Assembly (NCBI GenBank): GCA_934675795.1
Contig: CAKURW010000022.1
Coordinates: 1 to 27,382, forward strand
Reading direction: 5' to 3'
DNA: 27,382 nucleotides
Source: an uncultured Collinsella sp.
Lineage (GTDB): Bacteria; Actinomycetota; Coriobacteriia; Coriobacteriales; Coriobacteriaceae
The position numbers and the translations under genes were made by a program. A model generated the notes under the pieces. That model worked only from the letters and a program-made list of their open reading frames with translations, had not been told where the DNA came from and ran no database searches. Positions within the stretch are counted from its first letter, which is position 1. Each line of letters starts with the position of its first letter. This document shows positions 1 through 7,740 of this stretch, in pieces.

Positions 1-43
1 GCTGACCGGTGGACGGCACCGAGCCGTACGCTTGAACTGAGAA

Positions 44-72
44 GGGGGAGGCCTCGCGGCCTCCCCCTTTTT
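44..72 (+). terminator. Rho-independent terminator of an upstream gene
   Basis: A perfect 10-bp stem (44-53 pairs with 58-67, GGGGGAGGCC against GGCCTCCCCC) with a 4-nt loop TCGC is followed by five T (68-72). This is a textbook intrinsic terminator for a plus-strand gene lying mostly outside the window. In Actinobacteria the gene before coaE is often rpsA, but too little is present to identify it. Confidence 0.9.
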
Positions 73-139
73 GCGTTGTATACACGTTGTGCTTTGGGAC
101 CTACCTCCCCCGTATGAGCTCTTACTCTTTGGCTGTATT

Positions 140-170
140 TTGAGTCCTTCTAGTGTATTTGAGCGATAAT
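140..170 (+). promoter_or_regulatory. Candidate promoter for coaE operon
   Basis: TTGAGT at 140-145 and GATAAT at 165-170 (five of six bases of the -10 consensus) are separated by 19 nt, a little long. Transcription would begin near 177, leaving a short leader before the coaE start at 199. The position just after the upstream terminator supports a new transcription unit here. Visual call only. Confidence 0.35.
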
Positions 171-198
171 TACTCGCATTGGCGTTAGGGAGGGCTTG

Positions 199-840
199 AT
201 GTTTACCGTATTTGTCTTGGGCAATATTGCTTCGGGTAAGTCGACGGCCTGCCGCTATTTCGAATCTCGTGGCGCTATGCTTATCGATCTGGATGAGCTT
301 GCAAAATCTCTGTATGTGCCGGGCTCTGATATCGTCAATACTCTCGCGGATGAATTCGGTTGGGACATTTTGGATGAGGAAGGCGGCATTCGCCGCAGCA
401 TCCTCGCTTCTCGAGCTTTCGCTTCTCCTGATTCGGTCGCACGGCTCAATGGCATCGTGCATCCCGTTCTGATTGAACAGCTTTCGCTTAGGATTCTCGA
501 TCCGGTTTGTTGTACGGTTTCATCTCCCCGTTATCCCTTTGCTGTGGTCGAGGTTTCTGCTCCGACTGGTTTTGAGGATGCATTTGGCTTGGCTGATGAA
601 ATTCTGGTCATCAGCGCCCCTTTGTCAGTTCGTCGCGAGCGCGCTATTCAACGTGGCATGGAGCCATCCGATTTCGATGCTCGTTCTGCTTGCCAGCCCG
701 ATGAGTCTGCGCTGTGCAATCTCGCTACAACGGTGATTGATAATGCCGCAGGCGATAATTCGCTCTTTGAGCAGCTTGACTCATGGCTTGCATGCCACGG
801 GTTTATAGATACTCCGGATAAGGAGGAGGCCGATGCCTAA
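199..840 (+). CDS. coaE: Dephospho-CoA kinase
   Basis: Phosphorylates the ribose 3'-OH of dephospho-CoA with ATP, the last step of coenzyme A synthesis, in the cytosol. The 213-aa protein begins with a P-loop (GNIASGKST, residues 8-16), followed by the D-x-D segment IDLDELAK and the family's HP motif in GIVHPVLIEQ, and a basic RRERAIQRG lid. The length fits the family (about 200 aa). ATG at 199 is preferred over the in-frame TTG at 196 because GGAGGG at 189-194 is then well placed. It overlaps the next gene by 8 bp, so the two are probably translationally coupled. The segment VEVSAPTGFEDAF replaces the usual VPLLFE-like motif, so it is a divergent member. The coaE/uvrB linkage is common in Actinobacteria. 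Confidence 0.9.
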   Translation: MFTVFVLGNIASGKSTACRYFESRGAMLIDLDELAKSLYVPGSDIVNTLADEFGWDILDEEGGIRRSILASRAFASPDSVARLNGIVHPVLIEQLSLRILDPVCCTVSSPRYPFAVVEVSAPTGFEDAFGLADEILVISAPLSVRRERAIQRGMEPSDFDARSACQPDESALCNLATTVIDNAAGDNSLFEQLDSWLACHGFIDTPDKEEADA

Positions 841-1414
841 GGCACGTTTCTTTACGTGGTATCGCGTGGCACCACTTGCCGTTGTGTTCGTCTTCGGCCT
901 TATTTCGCTTGTCTACTCGTGTGCCCCTGCCGCTTTCTTTAAGCCGCTGTATCCGATTGACTACGAGGCGTATGTAAAGCAATCCAGTATTTCGCATAAT
1001 CTGGATCCGTATCTGGTGTGCGCTGTCATTAAGTCGGAATCGAATTGGGACCCCGAGGCCGAGTCGAATCAGGGTGCTCAGGGATTGATGCAGCTGATGC
1101 CCGAGACTGCCCAGGATATGATCGCCAAGGGCCTTGTCGACGGAGGGGAGTATTCGGCCGACAATCTTAACGATCCGGCTACGAATATCGAGTTTGGCTG
1201 CGCATACCTCTCGTATCTTCTCGCCTATTTCAACGGGTCGACGGATAGTGCCATCGCCGCCTATAACGCCGGCATGGGCAATGTCGACGGATGGGCGCAG
1301 CAGGGTACGTCGCTTCATAATGCAATTACCTTTCCCGAGACGCAGGCGTATCTGATTCGTGTCAATAATGCCTGGGCTCGCTACAAGACCCTCTATCCCG
1401 ATCGGTTCGTATAG
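833..1414 (+). CDS. Membrane-anchored lytic transglycosylase (SLT domain)
   Basis: Predicted to cleave the MurNAc-GlcNAc bond of peptidoglycan outside the membrane. The 193-aa protein has one hydrophobic segment at about residues 12-31 that acts as signal anchor (Cys30 lacks a good lipobox), then a goose-lysozyme-type SLT domain. The catalytic Glu is E69 in the motif KSESNW, followed by the conserved GAQGLMQLMPETA and, near the end, AIAAYNAGMGNV. The start has a strong ribosome site, AAGGAGGAGG at 821-830. It sits inside the coaE-uvrB interval and overlaps coaE by 8 bp. This resembles the YjbJ/SleB-independent small Slt proteins of Gram-positives. The fold call is secure; the physiological role is inferred. 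Confidence 0.9.
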   Translation: MPKARFFTWYRVAPLAVVFVFGLISLVYSCAPAAFFKPLYPIDYEAYVKQSSISHNLDPYLVCAVIKSESNWDPEAESNQGAQGLMQLMPETAQDMIAKGLVDGGEYSADNLNDPATNIEFGCAYLSYLLAYFNGSTDSAIAAYNAGMGNVDGWAQQGTSLHNAITFPETQAYLIRVNNAWARYKTLYPDRFV

Positions 1415-1434
1415 GACTATGCCTGCCGCCTGCG

Positions 1435-1440
1435 TATACT
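1435..1440 (+). promoter_or_regulatory. Possible -10 element before uvrB
   Basis: TATACT at 1435-1440 lies 26 nt upstream of the uvrB start and matches the -10 consensus in five of six bases. No convincing -35 was found 16-19 nt upstream, so uvrB could equally be read from the coaE promoter. No LexA-type CGAAC-N4-GTTCG site was seen here. Confidence 0.25.
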
Positions 1441-1465
1441 GCAGATATATGAGTTAGGAGTATCC

Positions 1466-3706
1466 ATGGCGGAATTTGAAGTAGAACGCGTTGGTGGTGA
1501 ACTTAAGCGCTTTGGCGTTGAAGGCTCTGACGTGCCGTTTAAGGTCGTTTCTCCCTATGAGCCTGCCGGTTCCCAGCCTAAAGCCATTGAGTCGCTTGTG
1601 CAGGGCGTGAGGGACGGAGACCGCTATCAGGTTTTGCTGGGCGTGACTGGTTCGGGCAAGACCTTCACGATGGCAAAGACTATTGAGGCCCTGGGAAAGC
1701 CGACGCTGGTCATGGCTCCGAATAAAACGCTCGCTGCTCAGCTTGCGAGCGAGCTCAAAGAGTTCTTTCCCAATAACGCTGTGGTCTACTTTGTCTCGTA
1801 TTACGACTACTATCAGCCCGAGGCGTATGTGCCGCAAAGCGATACATATATCGAGAAAGACTCCTCGATTAACGAAGAGGTCGAGATGCTGCGCCATCAG
1901 GCGACCGCGTCACTGCTCTCTCGACGTGATGTGATCGTTGTCGCATCGGTCTCGTGTATCTATGGCATTGGCTCTCCTGAGGACTATGCGGGTCTGGCTC
2001 CAAACGTCGACAAGAAGGTGCCGCTCGAGCGCGATGACTTTATCCATGCGCTTATCGACATTCAATATGATCGCAATGACTATGACCTGGCGCGTGGCAC
2101 GTTCCGCGTGCGCGGCGATGTTGTCGACGTGTATCCGCCTTATGCTGAGCATCCGTTGCGGTTTGAGTTCTTTGGCGACGAGGTCGAGCTGATTGCCGAG
2201 ATCGATGAGGTCACCGGTGAGATGCTTCGTGAGTACGAGGCCATCCCCGTATGGCCGGCATCACACTATGTGACCGAGAAGCCGAAGGTCAAGGCGGCTC
2301 TGAAATCGATCAGCGAAGAGTGCGAGAAGCGCGTGGCGGAGCTCAAGGCGACCGACAAGTTGCTCGAGGCGCAGCGTCTGCAGCAGCGCACCGATTATGA
2401 TCTTGAGATGCTCGAGACGATGGGCTTTTGCAACGGCATCGAGAACTACTCGCGTCATCTGGACGGTCGCAAGCCGGGTGAGCCGCCGTTTACCCTAATC
2501 GATTACTTTCCCAAGGATATGCTCTGCATCATCGATGAGAGCCATGTGACGGTGCCGCAGATTCGCGGCATGCACGAAGGTGACCGCTCGCGTAAGGTGA
2601 CGCTGGTGGAACACGGTTTTCGCCTGCCCTCGGCGCTCGATAACCGCCCGCTTCGTTTCGATGAGTTTGAGGCAAGGATACCCCAGTTCATCTACGTTTC
2701 GGCCACGCCGGGCGACTACGAGCTGCGGGTGAGCCAAAACGACGTTGAGCAGATTATTCGTCCGACCGGTCTGCTCGATCCCAAGATCGATGTGCGTCCG
2801 GTTCGCGGTCAGATTGACGATCTTGAGGACGAGATTCGCGAGCGCGTTGCCCGCAAGGAGCGCGTGCTGGTGACCACGTTGACCAAGCGCATGGCCGAGG
2901 ACCTGACCGACCATCTACTTGATGCGGGCATTAAGGTCAATTACATGCACTCTGATACGGCGACAATGGACCGTGTCGAGATTCTGCGAACGCTGCGCGA
3001 GGGCAAGATCGATGTTCTCGTTGGCATCAACCTGCTTCGCGAGGGCTTGGATCTTCCCGAGGTCTCACTGGTGGCAATTCTCGATGCCGATAAGGAAGGC
3101 TTCTTGCGCAACCGCCGTTCGCTGATTCAGACGATTGGCCGTGCGGCCCGTAACGCCGATGGCGAAGTCATCATGTATGCAGACGTTGTGACCGATTCGA
3201 TGAAAGAGGCCATCGAGGAGACGCAGCGCCGTCGCGAGATTCAGATGGCATATAACGAAGAACATGGCATTGTGCCCAAGACAGTGCGCAAGGCCATCAA
3301 CGACATCTCAAGTTTTATTGCCGAGGCCGAAAAAACTGTGGGCTCCAAAGGACGCTCGAAGGGCGACTCTCTTGGCCATGGCGCATTCTATACGCCCGAT
3401 GAGTCGGGCGAGGGCGGTGTGCCGGAAACGGTGGCGCCCGAGCAGACACTTGCGGAGCAGTTGGAAGAACTGCCGCATGACGAGCTTGTGCGGATCGTCG
3501 AAACCATGGAAGAGGATATGCGTAACGCTTCTGCCGCCATGGACTTTGAGGAGGCGGCGCGCCTGCGCGATGCCGTCGTTCAGATTCGGGCGATGCTCGA
3601 GGGTGCGTCTGAGGACGAGACGATCGAGCGCTTGCGTTTGCAGGCCCGCAAGGGTTCCACGTTCGCATCGGGCAGAAAACGCCAGGGTGCACGGTTTAAG
3701 AAATAG
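1466..3706 (+). CDS. uvrB: UvrABC excinuclease subunit B
   Basis: DNA damage-verifying helicase of nucleotide excision repair; loaded by UvrA, then recruits UvrC. In the 746-aa protein the Walker A motif GVTGSGKT is at residues 59-66. The damage-probing beta-hairpin region ([20 protein letters not shown]) follows near residue 110. The DESH box, the helicase motif QTIGRAARN and a C-terminal UVR domain ([13 protein letters not shown]), which binds UvrC, are all present. It is some 70 residues longer than typical UvrB (about 670): the extra length is a Gly/Ser/Glu-rich linker between the helicase core and the UVR domain plus a basic tail ending in [13 protein letters not shown] at 1466 has TAGGAG 6 nt upstream. 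A terminator follows directly. Confidence 0.97.
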   Translation: MAEFEVERVGGELKRFGVEGSDVPFKVVSPYEPAGSQPKAIESLVQGVRDGDRYQVLLGVTGSGKTFTMAKTIEALGKPTLVMAPNKTLAAQLASELKEFFPNNAVVYFVSYYDYYQPEAYVPQSDTYIEKDSSINEEVEMLRHQATASLLSRRDVIVVASVSCIYGIGSPEDYAGLAPNVDKKVPLERDDFIHALIDIQYDRNDYDLARGTFRVRGDVVDVYPPYAEHPLRFEFFGDEVELIAEIDEVTGEMLREYEAIPVWPASHYVTEKPKVKAALKSISEECEKRVAELKATDKLLEAQRLQQRTDYDLEMLETMGFCNGIENYSRHLDGRKPGEPPFTLIDYFPKDMLCIIDESHVTVPQIRGMHEGDRSRKVTLVEHGFRLPSALDNRPLRFDEFEARIPQFIYVSATPGDYELRVSQNDVEQIIRPTGLLDPKIDVRPVRGQIDDLEDEIRERVARKERVLVTTLTKRMAEDLTDHLLDAGIKVNYMHSDTATMDRVEILRTLREGKIDVLVGINLLREGLDLPEVSLVAILDADKEGFLRNRRSLIQTIGRAARNADGEVIMYADVVTDSMKEAIEETQRRREIQMAYNEEHGIVPKTVRKAINDISSFIAEAEKTVGSKGRSKGDSLGHGAFYTPDESGEGGVPETVAPEQTLAEQLEELPHDELVRIVETMEEDMRNASAAMDFEEAARLRDAVVQIRAMLEGASEDETIERLRLQARKGSTFASGRKRQGARFKK

Positions 3707-3711
3707 CGAAC

Positions 3712-3752
3712 AGGCCCCGAGTTCCCTGTGGAGCTCGGGGCCTATGTCTTTT
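3712..3752 (+). terminator. Terminator between convergent uvrB and flavoprotein gene
   Basis: A 14-bp stem (3712-3725 with 3730-3743, one T-G wobble) closes a CTGT loop and is followed by a T-rich stretch ending TCTTTT. It starts 6 nt after the uvrB stop. The opposite-strand gene ends at 3772, so the hairpin may serve both directions, although the minus-strand T-run is weak. Confidence 0.85.
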
Positions 3753-3771
3753 GCGCGCTGGAATTCGTGCG

Positions 3772-5412
3772 TTAGAGGTCTGCAATCAGGGCTTCGGCAC
3801 AACGAATGCCGTCGGTGGCCGCGCTCATGATGCCGCCGGCATATCCAGCTCCCTCACCACAAGGGTAGAGGCCCGGGGTCGACACGGCATGGCACGTTCG
3901 GTCTCGGGTGACAGTGACCGGTGAGCTCGAACGAGTCTCCACGCCGGTAAGAACGGCATCGGGACGGTCGTAGCCTCGTAACTTTTTTCCGAGTAGGGGA
4001 AGTCCCAAGCGGAGCGACTCGACGATATGCTGCGGTAGGGCTTCGTCAATTGCCGTCCAGGTCACACCGAGCGGATAGGTGGGCTTTATCTTTCCGGGCG
4101 CCTTGCTGGCGCGTCCTGCGAGGAAATCTCCGACGAGTTGTGCCGGTGCGTTCCAGTTGGAACCGCCCAGGCGATAGGCGGCCGCCTCGCAGGCACGCTG
4201 GAGCTCGATGCCGGCGAGCGGGTCATCGTTGGGAAGGTCCTCAGGCGTGACGTTAACGAGCAGGGCGGCATTTGCGTTGCGTCCGTCGCGGGCATTGAGA
4301 CTGGCCCCGTTAACGCACAGATGGCACGGTTCTGAAGAGGCGGCAACAACCTGTCCGCCGGGGCACATGCAAAACGAGAACACGCTGCGGCCGTTGGGAA
4401 GATGGGCAACAAGTTTGTAGGGGGCCGCCCCGAGCGCTGGATGTCCCGCCGAGGCTCCATATTGGGCTCTGTCGATGTCGCGTTGCGGATGCTCGATGCG
4501 AACGCCCATGGCAAAGGTCTTTTGTGCGAGGGCCACGTTGTGGTCCTTAAGGAGCTCAAAAATATCGCGAGCAGAATGCCCGCAGGCGAGGATGAGGTGC
4601 TTTGTCTCGATTGGCTCGTAAGCGGCGTCTTGGGACGATTGGACATCAATACCGGTGATGGCGCCAGACGCGTCGATGTGAATGTCGACGAGCTTCGTTC
4701 GATAACGGACGATACCTCCGAGCTGCTCGATGCGCTGGGATATAGCGGTGACAACCGTGGGAAGGATGTCGGAGCCAATGTGCGGCTTGGCATCCCACAG
4801 AATATCGCGGGGCGCACCCGCCTCGACGAAGGTTTCGAGGATAAGGCGATGGGCGGGATTTTTTGTTCCCGTATTGAGCTTGCCGTCCGAGAAGGTCCCC
4901 GCGCCGCCCAGACCAAACTGGATATTACTCTCGGGGTCGAGGATGCGCTCCTTTAGAAAGAGGTCGATCGCATGCGAGCGGCGAAATGCCGGGTCGCCGC
5001 GCTCGATGAGCAAGGGCTTAAGACCTGCTTTGGCGAGCGTTAGCGCGGCGAAAAGGCCAGCGCATCCGGCGCCGACAACGACAGGGCGTTCTTGAGGTGT
5101 GTCGGAGACGGGGGTGGGGAATGAAGACCCATCGTCTTTTATCGCGCGTACGCGCGAGCGGTCACGCTCGGAAACGCTGTCGACCGCTTCTCGCTCGAGG
5201 TGGGGACTGGTCAGCTCAACACGAAAGCTCAGGATAAAATGGACGTCTCGTTTTTTGCGAGCGTCGATTGACTTGCGGTGGAGCTCGATGGACTTGATCT
5301 CGGAGTCCTTGCAACGTAGGACGCGCTTGGCGACTCGCTTGCCAACAATGAGGCAGGCATTTTCATCGCCGGCTTCATCGAGCGACGCGTTGACTTGGGT
5401 GATTTCAATCAT
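3772..5412 (-). CDS. FAD-dependent dehydrogenase, COG2509 type
   Basis: A 546-aa NAD(P)/FAD-dependent oxidoreductase of unknown substrate. The first 100 or so residues form a small N-terminal domain typical of this family (starts MIEITQV). Then comes the FAD-binding dinucleotide fold with GAGCAG at 114-119 and the ribose-binding acid in LLIERG. The middle contains FGLGGAGTFSDGKLNTGTK and a CPGG segment, both characteristic of this uncharacterised dehydrogenase family. It ends with a flavin-contacting stretch GLYPCGEGAGYAGGI. ATG at 5412 is chosen because AAGGAG lies at 5419-5424; the reading frame stays open further upstream but that part overlaps a terminator. It is the last gene of a minus-strand group with mrp and the BaiN-like gene. 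Confidence 0.85.
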   Translation of the reverse strand: MIEITQVNASLDEAGDENACLIVGKRVAKRVLRCKDSEIKSIELHRKSIDARKKRDVHFILSFRVELTSPHLEREAVDSVSERDRSRVRAIKDDGSSFPTPVSDTPQERPVVVGAGCAGLFAALTLAKAGLKPLLIERGDPAFRRSHAIDLFLKERILDPESNIQFGLGGAGTFSDGKLNTGTKNPAHRLILETFVEAGAPRDILWDAKPHIGSDILPTVVTAISQRIEQLGGIVRYRTKLVDIHIDASGAITGIDVQSSQDAAYEPIETKHLILACGHSARDIFELLKDHNVALAQKTFAMGVRIEHPQRDIDRAQYGASAGHPALGAAPYKLVAHLPNGRSVFSFCMCPGGQVVAASSEPCHLCVNGASLNARDGRNANAALLVNVTPEDLPNDDPLAGIELQRACEAAAYRLGGSNWNAPAQLVGDFLAGRASKAPGKIKPTYPLGVTWTAIDEALPQHIVESLRLGLPLLGKKLRGYDRPDAVLTGVETRSSSPVTVTRDRTCHAVSTPGLYPCGEGAGYAGGIMSAATDGIRCAEALIADL

Positions 5413-5429
5413 CGAGGTCTCCTTAGAGG

Positions 5430-5462
5430 CAAGAAAGAGGCCGTCCGGTATCCCAGACGGCC
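5430..5462 (-). terminator. Intergenic terminator downstream of BaiN-like gene
   Basis: On the minus strand GGCCGTC (5462-5456) pairs with GACGGCC (5445-5439), with a mismatch and two further inner pairs, followed by TCTTTCTT. It lies between the two flavoprotein genes, so it would reduce transcription into the distal COG2509 gene. Confidence 0.7.
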
Positions 5463-5492
5463 CGAATGCGTTTTTGATTATAGACTGCGCGG

Positions 5493-6764
5493 CTACAAGC
5501 TGCTTGCAGCGCGAATGCCCGAGAGCCAGGCCCACGCAAGGTTAAAGCCTCCGCAATCGGCGTCGATGTCGAGCGCTTCGCCGCAGACGTAAAGCGGGGC
5601 GTCGACAACGCTGCGCGCGCGTAGACTGGGTGTTGAGATGCTCTCGACAGATACGCCACCACGCGTGACCTGCGCCGAGCGCTCTTCGGCTGTTCCCTCG
5701 ACGAGCAACTTAAAGTGCTTGAGGATCGAGACCAGGTGGATGACATCGTTGGAGCCTGGATGGCACTGCTCGAACGCTGTACAGACGACGCGGGAGAGTT
5801 GCGGGGCGAGCATGCCGTCGAGCCAACGGGGATCGCGGGGCGAAAAGCCGCCGAGCAGCTTAACGCGCCGGTTGAGCATATCGAGCAGCTCGTCTTTAGA
5901 GAGGTCGGGGAAAACGTCGAGCAGGATCGTATCGCCGCGCTGGATACGACGGGAGAGGTTGAAGACAGCGACGCCCGAGATACCGAAGGTTCGAAACAGG
6001 ACTTCACCGTCTTCGTGCCAGAGCTCATTATGATTGCGGGCGAGCGTCAAGCGGGCGCGGACGCGCAGGCCGTCCAACGTCTTGAGTGCCGCCCGATCGC
6101 CGACGACCGTTGCCGATACGGGGCAGAGGATGGGGCGCAGCGAAGTGAGGGGGAGGCTAAACGTATCGGCGATACCGGTGGGGTTGCCACCCGTGGCGAT
6201 AATTACGGCATGTGCCTCCAGGGCCTCGTTCTTGCGAGGGACATCGGCGAGCGCTTTCCGAAGCGAGCGGAGCTCCGATTTTCGGTCGTCGTGCTTTTTT
6301 GCCTTGAGCGCCCGCGCTGGACGGTCTATTTGGAGTGTCCAGCCTTCGGAAGCTTTGTGCGCCGAGGCAACGTTGGCTCCGCAGATTAAGGTAATACCTA
6401 GGCGGTCGCAAGCGTTGAGAAGCGCGTCGCGCACCGATTCTGCGCGAAGGGAGCGCGGGTATAGCCGGCCTTCCTCGGAGGTTGTCATGATGCCCAGCGA
6501 GGAGAAGAAACCCATAAGCTCTTGTTCGGGTTGGGGGCCCATGACAGATTCGACGAATGCGGGGTGGTTATACCGCTGAGGATCAATCGATTCGTTGGAG
6601 AGGTTGCAGCGGCCGTTACCGGTCGCAAGGAGCTTTAGGCCGCAGGCGACATCGCGCTCAACGATGCAGACGCTTTTGCCAGCACGTGCGGCCGTAATGG
6701 CGGCGGCGAGGCCTGAAGCCCCGCCGCCGATTACCAGGACGTCATAGAAGGCGCTCGTGTTCAC
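5493..6764 (-). CDS. BaiN/HI0933-family flavoprotein
   Basis: A 423-aa flavoprotein of the HI0933/YhiN/BaiN family. The FAD-binding motif GGGASG is at residues 13-18 with IVERD as the ribose-binding acid. The family hallmark ATGNGRCNLSN starts at residue 47. A later ATGGNPTG and a C-terminal CGEALDIDADCGGFN, which contact FAD, are also diagnostic. Most members have no known substrate; BaiN of bile-acid-transforming clostridia was proposed to reduce bile-acid intermediates, which cannot be assumed here. The start is GTG at 6764, directly abutting the TAA of mrp, so translation is probably coupled. Family call is firm; reaction unknown. Confidence 0.87.
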   Translation of the reverse strand: MNTSAFYDVLVIGGGASGLAAAITAARAGKSVCIVERDVACGLKLLATGNGRCNLSNESIDPQRYNHPAFVESVMGPQPEQELMGFFSSLGIMTTSEEGRLYPRSLRAESVRDALLNACDRLGITLICGANVASAHKASEGWTLQIDRPARALKAKKHDDRKSELRSLRKALADVPRKNEALEAHAVIIATGGNPTGIADTFSLPLTSLRPILCPVSATVVGDRAALKTLDGLRVRARLTLARNHNELWHEDGEVLFRTFGISGVAVFNLSRRIQRGDTILLDVFPDLSKDELLDMLNRRVKLLGGFSPRDPRWLDGMLAPQLSRVVCTAFEQCHPGSNDVIHLVSILKHFKLLVEGTAEERSAQVTRGGVSVESISTPSLRARSVVDAPLYVCGEALDIDADCGGFNLAWAWLSGIRAASSL

Positions 6765-7595
6765 TTAGGCCTCGTCGGTCTCGTGCGGGGTAATAGCCTC
6801 GACGGCAGAGACTGCCTTGGGCAACATGCCATCGGGCAGCGCGGTCTCAACCTCGCCCTTATCGCAGGCCTCGGCGAGTGCCGGATTAATGGGAAGCGTG
6901 CCCAAGATGTCGAGGTTATAGCGCTCTGCGACCTCGGGGAGCTTGCTTTTGCCAAAGACCTCGATCTTCTTGCCGCAGTCGGGGCACTCGATATAGCTCA
7001 TGTTCTCGACGATGCCCAGAATGGGGACGTTCATCTTCTCGGCCATGTTGACCGCCTTGGCGACGATCATCGAGACCAGGTCCTGCGGGCTCGTGACGAT
7101 GACGATGCCGTCGACGGGCAGCGACTGGAAGACGGTGAGCGCGACGTCGCCTGTTCCCGGAGGCATGTCGACCAGCAGGTAGTCGATGGGGCCCCACGAG
7201 GTCTCGCTCCAGAACTGCCTAATGGCGCCTGCGATGACCGGACCGCGCCAAAGGACGGGGTCGGTCTCGTTTTGGAGCAGAAGGTTGGAGCTCATGACCT
7301 TGACGCCGTGCTCGGAGATTTCGGGCAGCATGAGGTTGCCAAGGGCATGGACGTGGCGTCCGCTCATGCCGAACATCTTGGGGATAGAGGGACCGGTGAT
7401 GTCGGCATCGAGGACGCCGACCTTGTGGCCGTGACGGGCAAGCTCGGTGGCGATGGCACCGGTGACAAACGACTTGCCGACACCGCCCTTGCCGGAAAGC
7501 ACGGCGATGACGCGTTTGACCTCGGACAGCGTGTTCTCCTCAAATTGCGACGGCGACGTTTGTCCGCCGGCGGCCTGTGCGTGCTCGCAACCCAT
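6765..7595 (-). CDS. mrp: Mrp/NBP35-family Fe-S cluster carrier ATPase
   Basis: A cytosolic P-loop ATPase that binds and delivers Fe-S clusters to apoproteins (ApbC/Mrp/NBP35 family). The 276-aa protein has the deviant Walker A motif GKGGVGKS at 35-42, switch motif VLDADITGPS at 61-70, the MPPGTGD motif at 144-150, and the cluster-binding CxxC pair C204 and C207 (ECPDCGK). An N-terminal Cys at position 3 is present but not the four-Cys cluster of eukaryotic Nbp35. ATG at 7595 is chosen for the AAGGAG ribosome site 6 nt upstream; the open frame extends further but without support. It heads an operon with two flavoproteins. Confidence 0.92.
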   Translation of the reverse strand: MGCEHAQAAGGQTSPSQFEENTLSEVKRVIAVLSGKGGVGKSFVTGAIATELARHGHKVGVLDADITGPSIPKMFGMSGRHVHALGNLMLPEISEHGVKVMSSNLLLQNETDPVLWRGPVIAGAIRQFWSETSWGPIDYLLVDMPPGTGDVALTVFQSLPVDGIVIVTSPQDLVSMIVAKAVNMAEKMNVPILGIVENMSYIECPDCGKKIEVFGKSKLPEVAERYNLDILGTLPINPALAEACDKGEVETALPDGMLPKAVSAVEAITPHETDEA

Positions 7596-7650
7596 GTATG
7601 ACTCCTTTGTATATGTTGGGGCCGGAGCCCCGTGATGTGACACGAGCGTC

Positions 7651-7680
7651 ATTGTACCCTCGTTTGCGAGCGGGAGTCAT
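7651..7680 (-). promoter_or_regulatory. Candidate promoter of the mrp operon
   Basis: On the minus strand ATGACT (7680-7675) and TACAAT (7656-7651) are 18 nt apart; the -10 matches five of six consensus bases and the -35 four of six. The mrp start lies 55 nt downstream of the -10. Visual call. Confidence 0.45.
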
Positions 7681-7691
7681 TTGCGATGCAT

Positions 7692-7726
7692 TTGGGCCGA
7701 GCGTGCTTGCAATACGATGGGCCCAA
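7692..7726 (-). terminator. Possible terminator of the LTA-synthase-like gene
   Basis: TTGGGCC at 7692-7698 is inverted at 7720-7726 (GGCCCAA), with an inner CGT/ACG pairing. It lies 14 nt past the stop of the LTA-synthase-like gene and upstream of the mrp promoter. No T-run follows, so the function is uncertain. Confidence 0.35.
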
Positions 7727-7740
7727 GCGAATGGGCGGGC

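Noticed and set aside
1..40. Tail of an upstream gene: one plus-strand frame ends with TGA at 38-40, 3 nt before the terminator; another frame stops at 3-5.
   Set aside because: At most 12 codons are visible and no family can be recognised, so the reading frame cannot be decided; rpsA is only a guess from gene order in other Actinobacteria.
5413..5535. Upstream extension of the COG2509 flavoprotein frame.
   Set aside because: It overlaps the terminator and the end of the preceding gene; the ATG at 5412 has a good ribosome site.
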